DNA from: Saprospiraceae bacterium
GTDB lineage: Bacteria; Bacteroidota; Bacteroidia; Chitinophagales; Saprospiraceae
DNA: 64,000 nucleotides
NCBI GenBank assembly: GCA_016714765.1
Contig: JADKCF010000002.1
Coordinates: forward strand, 248,001-312,000
Direction: 5' to 3'
The translations under genes were made by a program, and so were the position numbers. Position 1 is the first letter of the stretch. Each line of letters starts with the position of its first letter. The notes beneath the pieces were generated by a model. It saw only the letters and a program-made list of their open reading frames with translations, was not told where the DNA came from and did no database searches. Below are positions 55,627-63,647 of the stretch, piece by piece.

Positions 55627-55816
55627 AACTTTACATTCTTCTGTTGTTGTTTAATTAATTGTACACAACGTGCTTTCCTGAAGAGATAGCCCCCTGATAT
55701 TTGATAAGTATGATGATTAACATATAATACAGAAATCCTAAATAATAGTCCATACATCAAAAATTTTGTGCCTTATATAGAGCAATATGAGTATGTACCG
55801 TAATATAAATAAATTG

Positions 55817-55878
55817 TCACTTTGATGTAAAGTGATAATCTCCGAAGGAGTCTGATCTGCATACCGATCAAATTTTTT
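55817..55878. other. Cluster of three small hairpins (possible structured RNA)
   Basis: TCACTTT/AAAGTGA (55817-55823 and 55829-55835), CTCC/GGAG (55840-55843 and 55847-55850) and TGATC/GATCA (55853-55857 and 55866-55870), followed on the plus strand by six T residues (55873-55878). It could be a small RNA with weak terminator or a leader structure. No known family recognised. Confidence 0.3.
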
Positions 55879-56056
55879 GGAACGACAAACTAAGTAGCGA
55901 AAGTGAAGGAATAGTGTATATAATGTAGTACAAATCAATGATAAGCTTTATGCGACCAAGATTTGGATTTCTTTTACTTGTTTTCTTTTTTGAGTCCTGT
56001 TTTTGGGATATTAATAAGGACTATAACGTTCACTGTACACTAGCATTCAAGAAAGG

Positions 56057-56081
56057 GTCGGGCAGACAAAATCTGCCCGAC
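56057..56081 (-). terminator. Hairpin downstream of the COX24-like gene
   Basis: Perfect 10-bp GC-rich stem GTCGGGCAGA / TCTGCCCGAC (56057-56066 and 56072-56081), 5-base loop. The tract after it on the minus strand is only moderately T-rich (CCCTTTCTTG). Confidence 0.6.
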
Positions 56082-56092
56082 TTCAGACTATC

Positions 56093-56188
56093 TTATCTGT
56101 TCTTTTTCTTGTGTCTGTTTTTTCTCAATCTTTTCTTACGCTTATGCGTCGATATCTTATGACGTTTTCTTTTTTTACCACAAGGCAT
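56093..56188 (-). CDS. 31-residue basic AURKAIP1/COX24 (mS38/bS22-like) domain protein
   Basis: ATG at 56188, stop at 56093-56095. The peptide starts MPCGKKRKRHKISTHKRKKR and continues LRKNRHKKKNR; over half of its residues are Lys, Arg or His. The KKRKRHK..THKRKKRLRKNRHKKK pattern is that of the AURKAIP1/COX24 domain, found in mitochondrial mS38 and mycobacterial bS22 and as a tiny conserved protein in Bacteroidota. A small-ribosomal-subunit role is inferred. It lies 22 bp after the TPR gene, on the same strand, and has a hairpin terminator. Confidence 0.85.
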   Translation of the reverse strand: MPCGKKRKRHKISTHKRKKRLRKNRHKKKNR

Positions 56189-56210
56189 ATTTCAATATTT
56201 TAAAAGTAAA

Positions 56211-56990
56211 TTAATTAACACATTTATTTTCAAACTCTTTGGCTTTGACGCTACCGGCATTTTTATAAGCTGTAGCCAAAAGGCAAATAGTATTCATATT
56301 TTTCGGTTCCAGTTTATAAGCTGCTTCCAGTCTCTCCAGCGCTTTGTCTATCTGGTTGGTCTGGAGGGCAAGTTTACCCAACTGGTTAAGTACCGGAACG
56401 TTTTCCGGATACTTTGTATTGAGTTCTCTCAACATCAGGATGCCTTGCATAGGGTTGTCCTGTAAGGGATTATCTACATAGCAAATGGCAAGATTTATCC
56501 TTGGTTCTATCTTATCCGGAGCTATGGAGATAGCGTTCTCGAAAGCTTTGATAGATCTTTTTGAACAAAAATCTTTAATCTTAGGGTCATCGGCATTTTT
56601 TACACAAATAGCATAAGTTGTGCCTGACATAGACCATGCTTCCTCTGTTTTCTGAAGAACAGCAATGTCTTCTGCGTACGCTCCTGCAATGCCCGGATGA
56701 CCTAAGTCATACCATGTACCAGATAGGGATTTTAAGATTTGCATCTTTTTTAGCGTGTCTGTACCCGCTTTTTCGAGATCCAGATTGATGGCTTCGATGA
56801 TGCTTTTTTGCTCATTGTCCAGCTGAGGTGTTGCTTCTCTTATGAGATTAGAAACTCCAGTAGACTCCATACTCATCATCCTCGACTTTTCGAGGTTTTT
56901 TGATTTTGGTGGTATTTTGTCAAAACCCAGATATAAAATCAGGAAAAGTATAATCGCCCCTGAAATAACAGCTATCTGAGATTTATTCAT
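56211..56990 (-). CDS. Membrane-anchored TPR protein
   Basis: 259 residues. One N-terminal membrane helix (IAVISGAIILFLILYLGF), a helical linker and TPR-like repeats (SIKAFENAISIAPDKIEPRI, NVPVLNQLGKLALQ, KALERLEAAYKLEPKNMNTI). The soluble part is predicted periplasmic if the helix is an uncleaved anchor. Conserved Bacteroidota neighbourhood with HU upstream (20 bp) and RNase G downstream. Partner unknown. Confidence 0.82.
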   Translation of the reverse strand: MNKSQIAVISGAIILFLILYLGFDKIPPKSKNLEKSRMMSMESTGVSNLIREATPQLDNEQKSIIEAINLDLEKAGTDTLKKMQILKSLSGTWYDLGHPGIAGAYAEDIAVLQKTEEAWSMSGTTYAICVKNADDPKIKDFCSKRSIKAFENAISIAPDKIEPRINLAICYVDNPLQDNPMQGILMLRELNTKYPENVPVLNQLGKLALQTNQIDKALERLEAAYKLEPKNMNTICLLATAYKNAGSVKAKEFENKCVN

Positions 56991-57010
56991 GGTTTACAAT
57001 TGACATTCCA

Positions 57011-57325
57011 TTAATCATCATCTCCGTCGTCCTCAGGTAGTGAGTCTACATTGGCTTTCACCTGATCTACAAATACTTTTGCAGGCTTAAATGATGGAAT
57101 AAAATGTTCAGGAATCTCTATGGACTTATTTTTCTTAATATGTCTTCCAATTTTCTTAGCTCTTTTTTTGATAACAAAAGACCCAAACCCTCTCACATAT
57201 ACATTTTCACCTCCTGACAGTGAATTTTTTACTTCTTTAAAAAACATCTCGAGAGTGACTAACACATCCACTTTAGGAACACCCGTTTTTTCTGTTATTA
57301 AGTTGACTAAATCTGCCTTACGCAT
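57011..57325 (-). CDS. HU/IHF-family DNA-binding protein
   Basis: 104 residues from ATG at 57325 (MRKADLVNLITEKTG). Family core VDVLVTLEMFFKEVKNSLS and the beta-arm region VYVRGFGSFVIKKRAKKIG then HFIPSFKPAKVF, with an acidic tail (LPEDDGDDD). An upstream in-frame ATG at 57382 would add 19 residues unlike the family and is rejected. Nucleoid-associated DNA-bending protein. First gene of the minus-strand run HU-TPR-COX24. Confidence 0.92.
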   Translation of the reverse strand: MRKADLVNLITEKTGVPKVDVLVTLEMFFKEVKNSLSGGENVYVRGFGSFVIKKRAKKIGRHIKKNKSIEIPEHFIPSFKPAKVFVDQVKANVDSLPEDDGDDD

Positions 57326-57524
57326 ATTGTTGGTTTTATATTTTTCTATAAATTTCGATCCGTTTGGACTAAAGAGGCGCAAATTTCGTAAATTATTGCA
57401 ATTAAGAAAATTATTTTATTTTTTTTTCACTTATTTTTTAAAAAAAAGTCAGTTTAAGTGGTTCATTTACAATATATTATTAGAAAGTTAGCAATATTCA
57501 TCAAAATTATTGGCTTTTTGAGAC

Positions 57525-57532
57525 TATATTTG
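57525..57532 (+). promoter_or_regulatory. -7 promoter box for yicC-gmk-apaG
   Basis: TATATTTG, exact TAnnTTTG, 13 bases before the ATG at 57546, giving a very short leader. Confidence 0.5.
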
Positions 57533-57545
57533 TCGCCTAAACATA

Positions 57546-58427
57546 ATGGATATGATATTGTCAATGACTGGTTTTGGTCACAGCAAAGCAGAAATAAACG
57601 GTAAGGTGATCAGAGTAGAACTAAAATCACTGAATGCCAGGTCGACTGAGATCAGATGCAAATTGCCTAATTCGTATCGGGACCGTGAGATGGACCTACG
57701 CAAAAAAGTCATTGATTCTCTCCAGCGGGGTAAACTCGACCTTACTGTGACACTGGATGGATTTTCTGACGAAGAAAACACCTTTATCAATGCAGATGCT
57801 TTCAGAAAGTACTATAAAGAACTTAATGCTCTTCGCCAGGAACTGGAGATCACTGAAGGGGACATCCTGCAGTCTGTGCTGAGAATACCGAATGTCATCG
57901 GACAGAATGAAGAACTTGCTGACGATGCCGAATGGCATCTGGTAGAGCAAACACTGGATGAAGCTATCGTCAACATCAAAAAATTCAGAGCCGATGAAGG
58001 CCTGGTCCTGAAAGCTGATCTCATAGAAAGAATCAAAATGATAGACCAACATCTAAAGGCCATTGAACCTTATGAAGTGGTAAGACTGGATAGAATAAAG
58101 GATCGCCTGAAAAAAAACATGGAAGAGTTTGCTATGAAGCAACAAGTAGACCAAAACCGTTATGAGCAGGAGATATTATATTACATAGAAAAACTCGATA
58201 TCAACGAAGAAAAAGTAAGGCTTTCGCAGCATTGTATCTACTTTATGGAAGAATTGGACAATAAAGATGACCAGAAAGGTAGAAAACTTTCTTTCATCGC
58301 TCAGGAAATAGGCAGGGAGATAAACACCATAGGCGCAAAAGCTCAGGATTCTGACATACAACAGTTTGTGGTCATGATGAAAGACGAACTCGAAAAACTC
58401 AAAGAACAATTAGCTAATATTCTGTAA
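57546..58427 (+). CDS. YicC family endoribonuclease
   Basis: 293 residues. N-terminal YicC_N (ILSMTGFGHSKAEINGKVIR, VELKSLNARSTEIRCKLP, LRKKVIDSLQRGKLDLTV) and C-terminal DUF1732 (KLDINEEKVRLSQHCIYFME, GRKLSFIAQEIGREINTIGA). E. coli YicC has been reported to have RNase activity. Pairing with gmk downstream (3 bp gap) is widely conserved. A start three codons later (MILSMTG) is equally possible. Confidence 0.95.
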   Translation: MDMILSMTGFGHSKAEINGKVIRVELKSLNARSTEIRCKLPNSYRDREMDLRKKVIDSLQRGKLDLTVTLDGFSDEENTFINADAFRKYYKELNALRQELEITEGDILQSVLRIPNVIGQNEELADDAEWHLVEQTLDEAIVNIKKFRADEGLVLKADLIERIKMIDQHLKAIEPYEVVRLDRIKDRLKKNMEEFAMKQQVDQNRYEQEILYYIEKLDINEEKVRLSQHCIYFMEELDNKDDQKGRKLSFIAQEIGREINTIGAKAQDSDIQQFVVMMKDELEKLKEQLANIL

Positions 58428-58430
58428 GAG

Positions 58431-59027
58431 ATGAGTGTAGAGAGATTCGAAGGGAAAATGTTTATTTTTACAGCTCCTTCCGGCGCCGGCAAAACGACAA
58501 TCGTCAGACATCTCCTGGAAAAATATGATTTTCTTGGATTTTCTATATCAGCTACAACCCGAGCCAAAAGGGACTATGAAACCGACGGTAAAGACTATTA
58601 CTTCATGAGTGTCGAGACTTTTAAGGAAAGAGTAGCAAATGGTGATTTTGTGGAATGGGAAGAAGTGTACCATGGCCAATTTTACGGGAAATTAAAGTCT
58701 GAAGTAGAAAGAATATGGGCAGCAGGTAAACATCTTGTTTTTGATATCGATGTCAGAGGTGCCCAAAATCTCAAAAAAATATACACGAATAAATGTATGT
58801 CTGTATTTGTCAGACCTCCTTCTGTACAGGTATTGATTCAAAGATTGATACAGCGCAATACCGAAACAGCTGAAAGCCTCGAAAAAAGATTAAATAAAGT
58901 GAAAAGAGAGATGGTTTTTGAAAACACTTTTGATATTGTCCTTGTTAATGACCTGCTCGAAATATCCCTTAAGGAAGCTGAGCATATTATAAGTACATTT
59001 ATTTTAGGGTTTGCAAAAAAAATATGA
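58431..59027 (+). CDS. gmk: Guanylate kinase
   Basis: 198 residues. P-loop TAPSGAGKTTIVRHLLEKY, GMP-binding SISATTRAKRDYETDGKDYYF and EWEEVYHGQFYG, then FDIDVRGAQNLKK and the LID Arg motif. It phosphorylates GMP to GDP. Last four bases overlap the apaG start (ATGA), so the pair is translationally coupled. Confidence 0.96.
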   Translation: MSVERFEGKMFIFTAPSGAGKTTIVRHLLEKYDFLGFSISATTRAKRDYETDGKDYYFMSVETFKERVANGDFVEWEEVYHGQFYGKLKSEVERIWAAGKHLVFDIDVRGAQNLKKIYTNKCMSVFVRPPSVQVLIQRLIQRNTETAESLEKRLNKVKREMVFENTFDIVLVNDLLEISLKEAEHIISTFILGFAKKI

Positions 59028-59428
59028 CAGACAAAACGAAAATTTATTCAGCCATTACTGACAATATCAGTATCAGCGTATTGCCTAAATATGAAGCCGA
59101 AGAATCCAATCCGGCCATTGGGAAATTTATCTATTCCTATCAGGTGACTATGGAGAATCTAGGTCCAAAAACAGTTATGCTCCTGTCCAGACATTGGTTT
59201 ATCGTAGATTCAATCCAGGAAAAAAGAGAAGTCAAAGGCGAAGGAGTGATAGGGCAAAAACCCGAATTATCTCCGGGAGACATTTTTCAGTATATGTCCT
59301 GGTGTCCTTTGCATAGCCCCATAGGTAAAATGTTTGGCTATTTTACTTTTGTCAATTTAGCGGATAAATCCACCTTTACGGTAGAAATACCGGAGTTTTT
59401 ACTTGTCTCAGATTTCAAACTCAATTGA
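59024..59428 (+). CDS. apaG: ApaG family protein (ApaG/DUF525 fold)
   Basis: 134 residues. FIYSYQVTMENLGPKTVMLL, SRHWFIVDS, VKGEGVIGQKPELSPGDIFQ and MFGYFTFVN are the ApaG immunoglobulin-like fold motifs, including the glycine-rich GxGVxGxxPxLxPG. Linked to Co2+/Mg2+ tolerance in enterobacteria; molecular role not settled. Third gene of the yicC-gmk-apaG operon. Confidence 0.95.
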   Translation: MTDKTKIYSAITDNISISVLPKYEAEESNPAIGKFIYSYQVTMENLGPKTVMLLSRHWFIVDSIQEKREVKGEGVIGQKPELSPGDIFQYMSWCPLHSPIGKMFGYFTFVNLADKSTFTVEIPEFLLVSDFKLN

Positions 59429-59529
59429 TATACTGAAACATTTGTCATCAAATTTCAGATTAAAATTTTTTAGAGATAGCATCTCAAAAATAGTGAGAGT
59501 TGGCTAAAAATTAGCAACTTTGCACCCAT

Positions 59530-61791
59530 ATGCGTGAAGTAGGTTTTTCATATCTCAATGAATTAAATGATGTCCAAAGGCAAGCAGCATCTTGCCTTGA
59601 TGGACCTGTCATGGTCATAGCAGGACCAGGATCGGGCAAAACAAGAGTGCTTACTTTCCGTATAGCACACATGATACATTCCGGCATCAATCCCGGCAGC
59701 ATTCTGGCTCTGACATTTACCAATAAAGCAGCCAGAGAGATGAAAGACCGGATAGAGAGAGTCGTAGGTCCCAAAGCGCAACGTGTGTGGGCGGGTACAT
59801 TCCACTCGCTTTTTGCACGTATACTGCGTGTGGAAGCGCATCGTATAGGCTACCCCAATAATTTTACTATCTATGACACGGATGACACCAAGAGTGTCGT
59901 TTCTGAAATCATCACCCAGTTAAATCTGGATAAAAAAGTGTATGCTCCAGGCATTGTGAGATCCAGAATTTCGGCAGCAAAAAGCAATCTGATAACACCC
60001 AAGGCATACGTAGCAAATGATGAACTCATGGCTTATGACAGAATGAACAGGAGACCTCTCATCCATGTCATCTACGAGAAGTATGCAGCAAGATGTCTTC
60101 GTGCAGGAGCAATGGATTTTGATGATCTACTCCTCCAGATGTTCAGATTGCTGTATCAAAATCCCGATAATACGCGTGAGAAGTACCAGCGGCAGTTTCA
60201 GTACATCATGGTGGATGAGTTTCAGGATACTAATTATCTTCAGTATGAAATCTTAAAGTTGCTGACAGTATATCCTGGTAGTAATAACAATATATGCATA
60301 GTAGGGGATGATGCACAGAGCATCTACTCTTTTCGCGGAGCAACGATAGAAAATATCCTCCAGTTCGAACATGATTTTCCGGAATTGAAGACATTTAAAC
60401 TTGAACAAAACTATCGCTCTACGCAGTTTATTGTAGAAGCGGCCAACGAAGTCATCAATCATAACAAAAAACAGATACAGAAAAAAATCTGGACAGACAA
60501 AATCGAAGGCAATAAGATCAAAGTCATCAAAACCATGACCGAAACTGAGGAGGGCAAACGGGTTGCGGATACGATCATAGAACAAAAAAACAGGCACAAC
60601 CTTGCCAATAAAGACATAGCCATTCTGTACCGGACTAACGGGCAATCAAGAGTATTCGAAGAGCAACTCAGACGTTACAATATACCTTACAGAGTTTATG
60701 GTGGACTTTCATTCTATTCCCGTAAGGAAATCAAAGACCTCATTGCATACATGAGACTGACCATCAATGATAAGGACGACGAAGCCCTCAAAAGGGTCAT
60801 AAATTATCCGAGGAGGGGTATTGGCGAAAGCACCATAGAGCAGATATCACAGCTGGCAGATGACAATGATATGAGTATGTGGGAAGTGCTGACAAAGATT
60901 GAATTTAATAACAGGTCCCGCAAAAACATCGGGGAGTTTGTGCAACTCATATATGCATTCAAGGCCAAGGCTGCCAAATCTAACGCCTATGAGATTGCAG
61001 ACTATATAGCCAGGCACAGCGGTATACAGACTTTGCTTAAAGAAGACAAATCCCCCGAAGGCCAGGGAAGACTGGAAAATATCACATCGTTGCTGGACGG
61101 TATTCAGGAGTTTGTGCAGGATGATGAGCTGGAAGCAGGTGAGGAAGGGTCTACAGACAGAAGTCTGTCAGCTTATCTGCAGACAATATCACTCATGACA
61201 GATGCAGACCAAAAAGAAGAGAATCCGGACAACGTCACTCTTATGTCAGTACACTCTGCCAAAGGACTAGAGTTCAGATCTGTGTTTGTAGTGGGGCTCG
61301 AAGAAAATCTGTTTCCCAGTTACATGGCGCTCAGCGAGAGCAATAATGTGGATGAGGAACGCCGATTATTTTATGTGGCCATCACTAGAGCTGAAGAACT
61401 ATTGTGTCTGACATATGCCAACAGCCGTTATCAGTACGGCCAGATGCGCTATAATGATCCAAGCCGCTTTTTAGAGGAGATCTCTGAAAAAAACCTGGAC
61501 TCCATCATATCCATCACAAAGAAACCTGAGTTTCCCGAACCGAAAATCCTGGGTAATTTTAAACCTCTTGGAGCTAAAAAACCCATGCTTTCTATCAATC
61601 CTGAAGATTTTGTGGCTGCCAACCCATATGACATCAAGCCTGGTATGGAAGTCATACATCTCAAATTTGGTCAGGGCATAGTCAAAAGCGTGGACGAAAG
61701 ATTAGTAGCAACAATACTATTTGATGGTCTGAGTGATACACCCGAAAAACGTATCATGCTGCAATTTGCTAAGCTGCAAATAGTGGAGTAA
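59530..61791 (+). CDS. UvrD/PcrA-type superfamily 1 ATP-dependent DNA helicase
   Basis: 753 residues. SF1A motifs in order: AGPGSGKTRVLTFRIA (I), ALTFTNKAAREM (Ia), VDEFQDTNYLQYEIL (II), GDDAQSIYSFRGA (III), LEQNYRST (IV), VTLMSVHSAKGLEFRSVFVV (V) and FYVAITRAEELL (VI). The C-terminal tail ends with the PcrA-like DNA-binding module (GMEVIHLKFGQGIVKSVDE). 3'-5' unwinding in mismatch/nucleotide excision repair and replication-fork rescue. PcrA versus UvrD naming cannot be decided here. Confidence 0.95.
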   Translation: MREVGFSYLNELNDVQRQAASCLDGPVMVIAGPGSGKTRVLTFRIAHMIHSGINPGSILALTFTNKAAREMKDRIERVVGPKAQRVWAGTFHSLFARILRVEAHRIGYPNNFTIYDTDDTKSVVSEIITQLNLDKKVYAPGIVRSRISAAKSNLITPKAYVANDELMAYDRMNRRPLIHVIYEKYAARCLRAGAMDFDDLLLQMFRLLYQNPDNTREKYQRQFQYIMVDEFQDTNYLQYEILKLLTVYPGSNNNICIVGDDAQSIYSFRGATIENILQFEHDFPELKTFKLEQNYRSTQFIVEAANEVINHNKKQIQKKIWTDKIEGNKIKVIKTMTETEEGKRVADTIIEQKNRHNLANKDIAILYRTNGQSRVFEEQLRRYNIPYRVYGGLSFYSRKEIKDLIAYMRLTINDKDDEALKRVINYPRRGIGESTIEQISQLADDNDMSMWEVLTKIEFNNRSRKNIGEFVQLIYAFKAKAAKSNAYEIADYIARHSGIQTLLKEDKSPEGQGRLENITSLLDGIQEFVQDDELEAGEEGSTDRSLSAYLQTISLMTDADQKEENPDNVTLMSVHSAKGLEFRSVFVVGLEENLFPSYMALSESNNVDEERRLFYVAITRAEELLCLTYANSRYQYGQMRYNDPSRFLEEISEKNLDSIISITKKPEFPEPKILGNFKPLGAKKPMLSINPEDFVAANPYDIKPGMEVIHLKFGQGIVKSVDERLVATILFDGLSDTPEKRIMLQFAKLQIVE

Positions 61792-62019
61792 TTTTTTCTA
61801 TCCCAACAGAGTCAAAAAGGGTTTTCAATAAGTCAACCCAAGCTAAGTGCATGTAATGGTTTTCTGAATATGTGGGCTATATAGTAGGAATTAGCTAAAA
61901 TTATAAATTACCGGCAAAAACACCTAAAAACCCACTTCACACCATTATATCCCCATCCGTCGGAAATAGCTTGCAGTACTTAGTGGTTTGTGTTTACTTT
62001 GTTGGTAAATACGGATGTT

Positions 62020-63647
62020 ATGAAAAGGTTTTTAATGTATCTGATTATTTTAGCAGTCATGGGGTTTTTGTTTTGGCTCGGAAACCTTGCAACTTCGCAG
62101 TGGGAAGAAAATATGAAATACCAAAATAAATTGGAATTAGGTATTGCATTTGTAAATCAAGGAGACCTGTATGTAGTCCAGGATTCTACATTAAAAAAAA
62201 CATTCTTTAAAGTCATTGGCCAAACAAGCGACTCATCTTATTGTATAACTTACGGTAAGGATACTAGTATTTTACCCTCAGATTTAGGACAATCGACCAT
62301 TTTGCTAAAAGAGGGCTTACTGCTAGACAAACATAAAAACTGGGTAGCTGAAGTACTGGAAAACCAAGATAATTTCAATGATAAACTTGATTTTTTATCA
62401 AAAACTGAGTTAGATTCCATTTTTTCAAATCATACAATACATGGCTACGATAATGATTCTCCTGAAATGGACTTTATTTTCCAATTAAGTGTAGAATACT
62501 ATTTTGGAAGTCCACTACTATTAATAATTTTTTTATTGGGATTATTTATCTTATTTTACTTATTTGACATGATGACTCAGATCTTATTACCATCAGAAAA
62601 GCTTACCATTCTTAGGCCTATTATAGTTATTTGTGTGATCTTGATTTATGCCTTAATAAATGGAAATTATATGATGTTTTCTTCCTTTTATGGTAACACA
62701 TGGATCGGATATGGATATATATTATTAAGTCACGTTTTGGTATTTTTTTCATTTCAAAATATTTCCAAAAGAGTTGAAAGAATGTCGTTTGAAGTAAAAG
62801 AAATTGCAAAGTTTTTTAGCATCATTGTTTTAGGATTGGTTAGCGAGTTTATATTTAGGATCGGTTTTGACTTTTTAATAAATAAGGCTCATAATCAGGA
62901 AAACTATGACTTAAAAACAATGTTTACTGTTTTTCTAGTAGTTTCTTTTAAGTTTTGGGTTTTAGTAGCTTCAGCCAATTTTTTCAATAATCTGGTAAAA
63001 TATATCAGTTCCTTACGTCGTAAATCCAAACAACTACAAGCCGTCACATCAGACGCTCAGATATCCGCAGATGCACTACAGCAATCAGAAGCCCATGTCA
63101 ACACTCATTTTCTGTATAACTCACTACATGCCATCGCAGCATTGGCTCCTGTAGCTCCTGACAAAACCGAAACTCTCGCCCTCTCTCTAGCCAAATACTA
63201 CAGATATACCACCAATAGATATGACGAAACATGGATCACCATCAAGGATGAGGTCGAAGCTTTGACAGCTTATCTCGAAGTAGAAAAGATCAGGATGGGC
63301 GAAAAACTGACTTATGCTTTCGAATTATCGAACGTTGTTTCGATTTTTAACATACCAAAATTTATTCTTCAACCTTTGATAGAAAATGCCGTAAAGTATG
63401 GTTATAATGCAAAAAATGACACCACTGAAATCAAGATTGTGGTTATAAAAATGATGATGATACACTCAAAATATCTGTCTGTGATAGTGGCAAATCTTTT
63501 GGTGATCAAATGGAAATAGGTACAGGAATCAGGCAAGTTAAAGATTTGCTGAAGCGATTTTATCCTGATAGACATACGATCAGTTTTGTCAATGAAGCAG
63601 TGAAGTGTGTGGAAGTGGTGTTAATCAACACAAATAATAAGATATGA
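62020..63647 (+). CDS. LytS/YehU-type membrane sensor histidine kinase, frameshifted
   Basis: Start taken at ATG 62020 (MKRFLMYLIILAVMGFLF) rather than the upstream GTG. N-terminal membrane helix, a periplasmic part (about 30-160), several membrane helices, then the His_kinase domain with phosphoacceptor HFLYNSLHAIAALAPV and the HATPase N-box LQPLIENAVKYGYN. The frame then runs to an improper stop at 63519. Adding one A to the run 63447-63451 restores DDDTLKISVCDSGKSFGDQ and GTGIRQVKDLL (the G box), ending with TGA at 63645-63647. No response regulator is visible inside the window. The stop overlaps the next ATG. Confidence 0.85.

Larger units (their letters stand above)
55627..56092. other. 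Intergenic region between rng and the COX24-like gene
   Basis: 466 bp without a convincing protein gene; short ORFs on both strands show no coherent composition. It contains a cluster of three small hairpins at about 55814-55880 and the terminator hairpin at 56057-56081. Confidence 0.5.

Noticed and set aside
55938..56162. Plus-strand 74-codon ORF opposite the COX24-like gene
   Set aside because: Phe/Leu/Cys-rich sequence is the antisense of a Lys/Arg-rich peptide and of a terminator hairpin; no start context or homology.
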